DNA of 5,986 nucleotides from NCBI GenBank assembly GCA_003663535.1, contig QMUE01000096.1, positions 1 to 5,986 on the forward strand, given 5' to 3'. Both the position numbers and the translations under genes were made by a program. The notes beneath the pieces were generated by a model that saw only the letters and a list, made by a program, of their open reading frames with translations, had not been told where the DNA came from and searched no databases. This DNA is from Thermococci archaeon (GTDB lineage: Archaea > Methanobacteriota_B > Thermococci > Thermococcales > Thermococcaceae). Of this stretch, positions 1-5,986 are shown one piece after another; the first letter of the stretch is position 1, and every line of letters begins with the position of its first letter.

Positions 1-1149
1 GAAATCCCCTGCGATGCTAAAGCCTACATGCTCTACCATACAATCATAGCCCCGCAGCTTATAGTGTGGACTCTCCTCCCGCTCTACATGATGTACTCCG
101 GTTACTCCGTTCTTGAAGTCGGGGCGTTCTTCACAGCCGTTAACATAATCTCTATACCGCTAACCTATCTCTTTGGCAGGGCGTTTAACCATTGGGACAT
201 TAAAAAGGGACTGATTGCGATAGACGCACTCGATGGAATAGCTTATGTCCTCTACGGCTTTGCAAAGGGTGTGATAGCCCCGCTGATGCTCTTCGCTGGG
301 AGAACCATCGAGAAGTTCTCTACCATGCTTTATCCCCTCTACCGTGCTTACGAACAGGTCATTTACCCCGAAGACAGATATGAGGAGATATTCGCCTGGC
401 ACCTTCGGCTGCCGGAGATAGCGCGGCTGGTAACGTTCCCAATCCTTGGCTACCTCTTCGGTTATGTCTTCCCAAAGCCGGAGCACTACCGTTTAGCGTT
501 TATCTTCTTCGGGTTGCTCTCAATAGCCACTATGACATATATCTGGCTGTTTCTACCATCCGTAGGGAAAGAAGAGAGGATAACACCAAAGGGCTTTACC
601 TTCAAGGCCGGCGAATTCAAACTCCTCCTCACTTTTGAGGCTTTGCTCACAATAGCCTGGGAGCTCGCTCCCGAGATAATTCTCATAAACTATGTTGTTT
701 TTGTACTCAAAAAGACGATCTTTGAAGTAACACTGATAGCCTGTGTAAGTAGTATCGCCTCGATAATCGGCACCTATGCCAGCGAGAAGGTTCCAAGGGA
801 AAAGGGTTTTCAGGCAATAGGCTTTGGGATGTTCCTCAACGCGGTTTACGCTCTCATTATGACGCTTTCTCCGCCCTTCTGGCTGGCACTGGTGGTTTAT
901 GCCGTAGGGGATTTTGGCACCACTCTCTGGTTTCCCTTCTACCGCTCCTGGATGTTCAAGCTCATCCCCAAGGAGAGAGCGAGCGAGTTCCACGCGGCGA
1001 TATCGAGCTATAGAAAGCTCATCGGACTCTTCACGCCCTTAGTAGCCGGTGCTCTCGCTAGCGTTCATGCAACGGTGCCCTATGGCGCAAGCCTCTTCGC
1101 TTTCATTGCCGCGGGAGTGCTCCTGCTGTGGATTAAAGGGCAAAAGTAG
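1..1149 (+). CDS. MFS transporter, 5' end outside the window
   Basis: Probable major facilitator superfamily permease acting in the cytoplasmic membrane; substrate unknown, possibly a drug or metabolite exporter. The 382 visible residues are mostly hydrophobic and form roughly 11-12 membrane segments, with short basic loops between helices (for example FGRAFNHWDIKKG near residue 60, in the position of the usual MFS loop 2-3 motif). The C-terminal half has an amphipathic stretch, KERASEFHAAISSYRK, followed by two closing helices. The frame is open from the first base, reading EIPCDAKAYMLYHTI. The ATG at 28 has no Shine-Dalgarno site, and the residues before it look like normal protein, so the true start is probably a few codons upstream of the window. 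It ends TAG 14 bp before the convergent ABC gene. A T5 run at 1250-1254 inside that gene could serve as its terminator, but this is weak. The family call is from hydrophobic pattern and memory of Thermococcales homologues; no substrate can be inferred. Confidence 0.82.
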   Translation, partial: EIPCDAKAYMLYHTIIAPQLIVWTLLPLYMMYSGYSVLEVGAFFTAVNIISIPLTYLFGRAFNHWDIKKGLIAIDALDGIAYVLYGFAKGVIAPLMLFAGRTIEKFSTMLYPLYRAYEQVIYPEDRYEEIFAWHLRLPEIARLVTFPILGYLFGYVFPKPEHYRLAFIFFGLLSIATMTYIWLFLPSVGKEERITPKGFTFKAGEFKLLLTFEALLTIAWELAPEIILINYVVFVLKKTIFEVTLIACVSSIASIIGTYASEKVPREKGFQAIGFGMFLNAVYALIMTLSPPFWLALVVYAVGDFGTTLWFPFYRSWMFKLIPKERASEFHAAISSYRKLIGLFTPLVAGALASVHATVPYGASLFAFIAAGVLLLWIKGQK

Positions 1150-1155
1150 GAAAAA
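1142..1155 (-). terminator. Oligo-T terminator candidate after the ABC operon
   Basis: Reading the minus strand, 8 bases after the TGA of the downstream ABC gene there is TTTTTCCTACTTTT. Archaeal RNA polymerase can terminate at T-runs without a stem-loop, so this is a plausible operon end. It overlaps the last codons of the convergent MFS gene. The placement is seen in the sequence; the activity is inferred. Confidence 0.35.
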
Positions 1156-1163
1156 TGAGGGCT

Positions 1164-2909
1164 TCAGGCCTCTCCCATCTGAGAAACATAGAGCCTGTAA
1201 AAATAGCCCCTTTTCTCAAGCAGTGCCTTGGAAGAGCCCTCCTCAATTATTTTTCCGTCCTCAACGACAACAACCTTGTCCACGAAGCGCGTTATCGAGA
1301 GACGATGGGCTATTATTATGCTGGTTCTGCCTTCCATCAGCTTAAGCATGGCATCCTGAACCAACCTTTCAGTCTTGGGGTCAACGCTCGAAAGGGCCTC
1401 GTCAAGGATTACTATATCTGGATCCTTGAGGAGGGCCCTCGCGAGGGAAATCAGCTGTCTCTCGCCGACGGAGAGGAGCTTTCCCGCCTCACCGGCGGAA
1501 GTATTGTAACCCTTAGGTAAGCGCATTATGAAGTCGTGGACACCGAGCTCTTTGCAAACCCTAATGACATCCTCCTCGCTCGCCTCGGGGTTCGCCATGA
1601 GGATGTTCTCCATTATCGTGCCTGGGAAGAGGTAGATCTCCTGCGGGACGTAGCCAATCCTTCTCCTAAGGCTCTTCCTACTTATTCTCCGGCCGTCTAT
1701 GCCGTCATAGAGGACTCTTCCCTCGGTGGGTTCGTAGAAGCGCATTATTAGGCTGGCTATGGTGGTTTTTCCGGCCCCTGTTCTCCCAACTATTGCTATC
1801 TTTGATGCCGGTGGGATTTGAAGGTTTATTCCCTTGAGAACCGGTATGCCTCTCTCATACTCGAACCACACGTTATCGAATTTAATCTCGCCTCTAAGTT
1901 TCTCAACGTAGATTCCCTCGTAATCTTCAACACCCTCATCGTCAAAGATCTCATATATCCTCTCCAGAGCAGCCAAGGCGGATTGAAGGCTGTCGTAGAG
2001 GCCTATGACCTCATTGATTGGCCCACGAAAGCGTTGTGCATACTGGATAAAAGCTATCACAACGCCAATACTCATCGCCCCTTGGTATGCTAAATAACCG
2101 CCATAGGCTATGACGATTATCACCGAAACAAGGCTCGTGATGTTCATTAGAGGCCAGAAGAGGCCCATGTAAACAGCAACACGGAGGTAGGCCTTTATCG
2201 TTTCCCTTGAGACCCTTGAGAATTCTCTCTCAACTTCTCCTTCCCTGCCGAAGGCTCTTATGGTCTCAACTCCTGCAACACTCTCTTCCACCACGCTCGA
2301 TATCTTTGCTATCTTCTGCCTCGTCTCCCTGTAGGCCCTCCTCATCTTCCCGCCGAAGTAGTAGGCTACCAAAATCATCAGCGGGACGCTCGCGAGGGTA
2401 ACAAGGGTGAGCTTAACATCTAAAAGAAACATTGCAATGATTATACCAATGAGGCTGAGAAGGCTTCCAAGGCTCCCGAAAAGGCCAGAAACTAGGACAT
2501 CGTTAACAATCCCAGTATCGTTCACTATTCTCGACACGAGGTCACCGGTAGACTTGTCCTTGAAGAAATCAAGGCTCGAACGGAGGACTTTCTCGTGCAG
2601 CCTTGCTCTAAGGTCGCGAAGAACCTTCTGGCCAAAGACCTCTATGTAGAAGGTCTGAAGGGTAGCGAAGAACCACTGGGCTATGAGAGCACTAAGGTAA
2701 AGGAGGGCGATAAACCAGAAACGATCGTAATTACCGGCGAGAATGTACCTATCAATCGCCACACTTAGAATGTATGGTGGGGCAAGCGTCGCTAGGGCTG
2801 AGCCAATTATGCTGACAACAACTATGATAAGAGTCTTTCTGTGAGAAAGTGCTTCTCCAATAAACCTCTTGAGGAGAGAAAGTGATGATCTTTGGTTTTT
2901 ACTGTCCAT
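1164..2909 (-). CDS. ABC exporter half-transporter, subunit with catalytic Glu and LSVGE signature
   Basis: ATP-binding/permease subunit of a type IV (ABCB-like) exporter, 581 residues, a normal length for a half-transporter. Residues 1-310 form the six-helix membrane domain, with helix pairs near 25-50, 65-90, 140-185 and 245-290. The nucleotide-binding domain runs from about 340. It shows an A-loop aromatic (Tyr351), Walker A GRTGAGKTT (375-383), Q-loop Gln423, Walker B ILDE with catalytic Glu504, D-loop SSVD and switch His535. The signature is LSVGE (479-483) instead of LSGGQ. It therefore supplies the good Walker A/B face and the poor signature face of a dimer. The start is set at ATG 2909, not the in-frame ATG at 2960, because GAGGTGG lies 5 bases upstream and because 2960 would overlap the previous gene by 62 bp. 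It overlaps that gene by 11 bp. The partner is almost certainly the adjacent subunit. Substrate unknown; lipids, drugs or peptides are all possible. Confidence 0.93.
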   Translation of the reverse strand: MDSKNQRSSLSLLKRFIGEALSHRKTLIIVVVSIIGSALATLAPPYILSVAIDRYILAGNYDRFWFIALLYLSALIAQWFFATLQTFYIEVFGQKVLRDLRARLHEKVLRSSLDFFKDKSTGDLVSRIVNDTGIVNDVLVSGLFGSLGSLLSLIGIIIAMFLLDVKLTLVTLASVPLMILVAYYFGGKMRRAYRETRQKIAKISSVVEESVAGVETIRAFGREGEVEREFSRVSRETIKAYLRVAVYMGLFWPLMNITSLVSVIIVIAYGGYLAYQGAMSIGVVIAFIQYAQRFRGPINEVIGLYDSLQSALAALERIYEIFDDEGVEDYEGIYVEKLRGEIKFDNVWFEYERGIPVLKGINLQIPPASKIAIVGRTGAGKTTIASLIMRFYEPTEGRVLYDGIDGRRISRKSLRRRIGYVPQEIYLFPGTIMENILMANPEASEEDVIRVCKELGVHDFIMRLPKGYNTSAGEAGKLLSVGERQLISLARALLKDPDIVILDEALSSVDPKTERLVQDAMLKLMEGRTSIIIAHRLSITRFVDKVVVVEDGKIIEEGSSKALLEKRGYFYRLYVSQMGEA

Positions 2910-4638
2910 TCCAACCACCTCTGCCGAGCATCTCGATGAAAAGTCCTCCCTTTTTCGCAAGCTCTTCTGGACTTCCGTCTTCCACTACCCTTCCATCCAC
3001 CATCACAATTACCCTATCGGCCAGTTTAACCATTGAGAGCCTTTGGGAGACTATCAAAGCGGTCTTGCCCTCGAGGATATCATTGAGGTCTCCAACAAGC
3101 TTTTCTTCCGTCTCAGCATCGAGGTTCGAAACTGGATCATCGAGGAGAAGTATTTTGGGCTCAAGGAGGAGCGCCCTCGCCAAAGCAATTCTCTGCCTCT
3201 GTCCACCGGAGAGTGTTACACCCTTCTCACCTACAACTGTCTCATATCCTTCCGGAAGAGAAGCTATGAAGTCGTGGATTTTTGCTATCTTAGCCGCCCT
3301 AATGATTTCTTCCATGCTTGCGTCGGGCTTTGCAAGGGTTATGTTCTCCCTTAAGCTCCTGTTGAAGATGAATGGTTCCTGTGGGACGTAGGCGACTGTT
3401 TTTCTGAGGCTTGAGGTCTTTATTTTCCTCACGTCAACACCGTCAATCAGAACCTGTCCCCTGTCGGGCTCATAAAAGCGCGCTATCAATTTCAAAAGGG
3501 TGCTCTTTCCAGAACCCGGTGGACCCGTTATGAGAACCCTCTCACCAGGCTTTATTTTGAGGTTTAAGCCCTTGAGCACGGTCTTTCCGGTGTGGTAGGT
3601 GAGATGAACGTCGCGGAACTCGATTTCACCCTTCGAGTTGTTCAGCTCCACCGCATCTGGAGGGTCAATCTCAGCCGGAGCCGAGTCTATAACCTCGAAG
3701 AGCCTTGAGGCAGCGGCCAGACTCCTCTGGATGTCCCCAATTGTGAAGCCCAAAGCTCTTAACGGCCACGTCATCGTGAGCATGTAGGTAAGGAAAGCTG
3801 TCAACTCGCCCACCGTTAGAGTGTTAGCCATTATCGCCCTCCCGCCGTAGTAGAGCATGGCACTCATGGCCGTTCCCATTATGAGGAAGGGAGCGTTGCC
3901 GTAGAGCGCTGTGATTTTCGTCGCCTCGACGTTAAGGGAGTAGAGCTCCTCGTTCTCCTTCGAGAACTTTCCCTGGATGTTTTCCTCCACGGAGAGGGCC
4001 TTTATCGTCTTGACCCCTGCTATACTGCCCGTTGAGACGGAAGCTATAACGCCCGTCTGATGTCTCACCTTATCGTAGATGGGCCTTACTTTCCTTGCGT
4101 AGGTGGTGTTGAGGGTCACGACAGCGGATATCGTGATGAGGGCAACGCCGGTAAGTGCCGCGTTCATCCTGAACATGTAGTAGAGCGAGACGATGATAAG
4201 GAAGACGGAATACATAAACATCCTCACACGGAAGGAAAGAAAGCGCGTTATTCTTTCAGTATCGTTTGTTATACGGCTTATGAGCTGGCCCGAGTAGGTT
4301 TTATCAAAAAACTCCATCCGATGCCTCTGGATCGCCCTAAAGGCATCCATGCGGAGGTGGTAGACCGCGTGCTGTGCCGCTTTGACGAGAAGGTACCTCC
4401 CGCTGAAGCTGAAGGCCCCATTTAGCACAGCCACCAGAAGGACGATGAGAGCGTAGCGAACGGCCACACGGTACTCTCCGGTTGTTATACCTCCGTCTAT
4501 TGCCTCTCTTATGAGAACGGGGATTATTCCATTTGTGTAGGACATGAGGAGAACTATGGCTAAGCCAGTGATGAAATAAAGCTCATGATCCCTAAGATAG
4601 CTTAGGAGTCTTTTGAATTGCTTTAGTGAGTTACTCAT
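2899..4638 (-). CDS. ABC exporter half-transporter, subunit with degenerate ATP site residues
   Basis: First gene of the exporter operon, 579 residues. The membrane domain (about 1-305) has six hydrophobic segments, near 20-40, 58-80, 138-158, 160-180, 245-268 and 275-297. The nucleotide-binding domain starts near 338, with A-loop Tyr348, Walker A GPPGSGKST (372-380), Q-loop Gln420, a canonical LSGGQ signature (476-480) and D-loop SNLD (504-507). The Walker B end reads LLLDDP, so the catalytic Glu is replaced by Asp501. The switch His is replaced by Gln532 (VSQRLS). Both changes are typical of the non-hydrolysing half of heterodimeric exporters such as TM287/288, and the neighbour has the complementary pattern. 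ATG 4638 has no Shine-Dalgarno site, but a TATA-like element lies about 25-30 bases upstream, which fits a leaderless or near-leaderless message. No other in-frame start occurs until Met32. It is probably the partner of the downstream subunit, in the cytoplasmic membrane; substrate unknown. Confidence 0.93.
   Translation of the reverse strand: MSNSLKQFKRLLSYLRDHELYFITGLAIVLLMSYTNGIIPVLIREAIDGGITTGEYRVAVRYALIVLLVAVLNGAFSFSGRYLLVKAAQHAVYHLRMDAFRAIQRHRMEFFDKTYSGQLISRITNDTERITRFLSFRVRMFMYSVFLIIVSLYYMFRMNAALTGVALITISAVVTLNTTYARKVRPIYDKVRHQTGVIASVSTGSIAGVKTIKALSVEENIQGKFSKENEELYSLNVEATKITALYGNAPFLIMGTAMSAMLYYGGRAIMANTLTVGELTAFLTYMLTMTWPLRALGFTIGDIQRSLAAASRLFEVIDSAPAEIDPPDAVELNNSKGEIEFRDVHLTYHTGKTVLKGLNLKIKPGERVLITGPPGSGKSTLLKLIARFYEPDRGQVLIDGVDVRKIKTSSLRKTVAYVPQEPFIFNRSLRENITLAKPDASMEEIIRAAKIAKIHDFIASLPEGYETVVGEKGVTLSGGQRQRIALARALLLEPKILLLDDPVSNLDAETEEKLVGDLNDILEGKTALIVSQRLSMVKLADRVIVMVDGRVVEDGSPEELAKKGGLFIEMLGRGGWNGQ
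2910..2921 (-). promoter_or_regulatory. Shine-Dalgarno site deciding the second ABC gene's start
   Basis: On the minus strand GAGGTGG (2921-2915) is followed by 5 bases and then ATG at 2909. It matches the archaeal anti-16S consensus (GGAGGTGAT) well. The site lies inside the last codons of the upstream ABC gene, encoding its RGGWNGQ tail, so ribosomes finishing that gene are placed next to the start of this one. Confidence 0.8.
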
Positions 4639-4660
4639 AGCAGAGAAATCTATGCTCGCT

Positions 4661-4675
4661 ACTATAAATATTTAC
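4661..4675 (-). promoter_or_regulatory. TATA-like promoter of the ABC exporter operon
   Basis: The minus strand reads GGTAAATATTTATAG, an AT-rich TATA-like core (TTTATA at 4668-4663) with an A-rich purine stretch where the TFB recognition element should lie. Counting about 25 bases downstream puts the transcription start at roughly 4640-4638, on or just before the ATG. That agrees with the missing Shine-Dalgarno site. Inferred from spacing and composition only. Confidence 0.55.
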
Positions 4676-4679
4676 CGGT
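4665..4679. repeat. Adjacent palindromes overlapping the ABC promoter
   Basis: On the plus strand TAAATATTTA (4665-4674) is a perfect 10-bp palindrome sharing one base with ACCGGT (4674-4679), a perfect 6-bp palindrome. The first covers the TATA-like core and the second lies just upstream of it. They could be an operator for a dimeric repressor, but no regulator gene is in view, and short AT palindromes are common in TATA regions. Confidence 0.3.
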
Positions 4680-4713
4680 TAAGATGTCTATCTGATGAAA
4701 ACCTTCAACATAG

Positions 4714-4905
4714 CTAAAGCTTAAGCATCAAAGCCGGTATCGTTGGGAACCACGTGATAATAATCAGAAGAAGTTCAGGGAGGTTTTTCTTATAGTATCT
4801 GTGTTGAAGGAGGTAAGTTGAGCCAGCTAATGGTAAGAGAAAATAAAGAATCTATGAAGAGAGGGTAAGCCACCATTGGAAGCCACCTTCTTCACAAATT
4901 CTCAC
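4714..4905 (-). pseudogene. Remnant of an unidentified membrane protein, interrupted by TAG
   Basis: Immediately after the TAA of the NMN adenylyltransferase gene, a GTG opens a frame of 17 codons that includes EEGGFQWWLTLSS and stops at TAG (4854-4852). The same frame then continues for 45 more sense codons to a second TAG (4716-4714). This second part reads ILYFLLPLAGSTYLL, then a polar loop QHRYYKKN, then LPELLLIIITWFPTIPALM. That is the pattern of two membrane helices joined by a basic loop and is very unlike random translation. No usable start codon follows the internal TAG, so I read it as the decayed 3' end of a larger gene, not a working small protein. GGAG lies 7 bases before the GTG, so translation of the first 17 codons is possible. 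Family not recognised. This is the only coding-like material in the 267-bp gap between neighbouring genes. A T-rich stretch at 4835-4850 (minus) might terminate the upstream operon. Confidence 0.5.
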
Positions 4906-5466
4906 TTAAAACTCCGGAATCCTCAATGGTGCTTGAAGTTCCTTCTCATTTTTCTCCAAATCCGTTGCTAGCATCTTTATTCTTTCTACTCCCTTAATCT
5001 CCTTTATATACTCCACCACACTCTTCGGCACTAATTCTTCCCAAGGTTCACCTTCTATCATTCTCCTTCTTATCTCCGTGGCGGAAAGAATGTCCTTTCT
5101 AAACATAGGCTGTACTATGACCTTGTAGCCTCTCTCTCTGAAGAGCTGTGCGACAAGCGAATTACCTGTGAAAACGATGTCGAACTTCGGCACTATTGCC
5201 TCAACATAAGGAGCCCAGATTGAGTTGAAGTTTATGTCTGGCAGAGCAACGAGAAAGTATTTCCCCCTTGGAATTCCCTTTTCGTCTAAAGCTCTTATGA
5301 GCATCTCCATTCTTTCACTTGTTGTGAATGGGTTTTTCAATGTATGGCTCACCTGAGCGCTTCCAATCCCGATTATAACCTCTTTAACTTCTTCAAAAAC
5401 ATATTCAAGGGCTTTTAAATGGCCATTGTGAACGGGCTGAAACCGGCCAACGAAGAGACCTCTCAT
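4906..5466 (-). CDS. nadM: Nicotinamide-nucleotide adenylyltransferase (archaeal type)
   Basis: Transfers AMP from ATP to nicotinamide mononucleotide (and probably the nicotinate form) to make NAD or its deamido form, releasing pyrophosphate; EC 2.7.7.1, cytoplasmic. At 186 residues it is full length for the archaeal family. It is a nucleotidyltransferase Rossmann fold: GRFQPVHNGH at residues 7-16 carries the HxGH motif (His13, His16), followed by IIGIGSAQ (31-38), the NPFTTSERMEM segment (45-55), and LSATEIRRRM (127-136), the family's SxTxxR phosphate-binding motif. The C-terminus, ELQAPLRIPEF, agrees with the Pyrococcus enzyme as I remember it, so the gene is intact. The ATG at 5466 follows the upstream stop by 2 bp and has GAGGAGGG 6 bases before it, so the two genes are cotranscribed and probably coupled. 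Base composition is AT-rich compared with the ABC genes. Confidence 0.96.
   Translation of the reverse strand: MRGLFVGRFQPVHNGHLKALEYVFEEVKEVIIGIGSAQVSHTLKNPFTTSERMEMLIRALDEKGIPRGKYFLVALPDINFNSIWAPYVEAIVPKFDIVFTGNSLVAQLFRERGYKVIVQPMFRKDILSATEIRRRMIEGEPWEELVPKSVVEYIKEIKGVERIKMLATDLEKNEKELQAPLRIPEF

Positions 5467-5986
<520 letters not shown>

Noticed and set aside
28..30. ATG at 28 as the start of the MFS gene
   Set aside because: The frame is open and protein-like back to base 1, and no Shine-Dalgarno site precedes the ATG; the gene is more likely cut by the window edge.
2910..2960. Longer version of the second ABC subunit starting at ATG 2960
   Set aside because: It would overlap the upstream gene by 62 bp and adds a 17-residue extension without family character, while ATG 2909 has an excellent ribosome site.
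2882..3391. 169-codon plus-strand ORF opposite the ABC genes, and similar long antisense ORFs at 553-993 and 4060-4425
   Set aside because: They lie opposite or over strongly conserved coding sequence and have the Ser/Pro/Arg-rich or otherwise non-protein-like composition expected of shadows.
4692..4698. CTGATGA resembling a C box of a C/D guide RNA
   Set aside because: No matching D, D' and C' boxes occur at the required spacing on this strand.
4734..4753. GGTTCCCAACGATACC (minus) resembling a tRNA T-arm
   Set aside because: It does not fit the GTTCRANYC loop consensus and no acceptor, D-arm or anticodon stem can be built around it.
4852..4854. TAG read as pyrrolysine or programmed readthrough in the remnant
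   Set aside because: Pyrrolysine coding is not known in Thermococcales, no stimulatory structure is seen, and simple gene decay explains it.
4818..4868. Small plus-strand ORF (TTG start after GGAGGT, 16 codons)
   Set aside because: Very short, low complexity, and antisense to the more convincing minus-strand membrane-protein frame.

Overview
The window looks like chromosomal DNA from a hyperthermophilic euryarchaeon of the order Thermococcales (Pyrococcus/Thermococcus/Palaeococcus group). The evidence is an archaeal-type NMN adenylyltransferase next to an S-adenosyl-L-methionine hydrolase of the DUF62 family (a pair I recall from Pyrococcus), strong GGAGG-type Shine-Dalgarno sites, a TATA-like element placed for a nearly leaderless transcript, and the protein style. 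No RNA gene, CRISPR array, insertion sequence or transposase is visible.

Layout from left to right. 1-1149 (+) is a major facilitator superfamily permease whose 5' end is cut by the window edge. It converges, across a 14-bp gap, on a two-gene minus-strand operon (4638 to 1164). That operon encodes two different ABC half-transporters, each with six membrane segments and a nucleotide-binding domain. The upstream gene (2899-4638) has the non-catalytic residues Asp501 and Gln532. The downstream gene (1164-2909) has intact catalytic residues but a deviant LSVGE signature. These complementary defects identify one heterodimeric exporter with one active and one degenerate ATP site. The two genes overlap by 11 bp and are probably translationally coupled.

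4639-4905 has no intact gene. It holds the exporter promoter with a short AT/GC palindrome pair, and, right after the NMN adenylyltransferase stop codon, a broken reading frame (4714-4905, minus). This frame looks like the tail of a membrane protein interrupted by a TAG.

4906-5986 (minus) carries nadM-type NMN adenylyltransferase, preceded by only 2 bp by the 3' two thirds of the SAM hydrolase, which continues past the right edge. The first acts in NAD synthesis and the second degrades SAM to adenosine and methionine. This block is clearly more AT-rich than the exporter operon, so the remnant lies near a compositional boundary.

I do not see a new kind of biological system. The most informative points are the asymmetric ABC pair and the broken membrane-protein fragment at the composition break.
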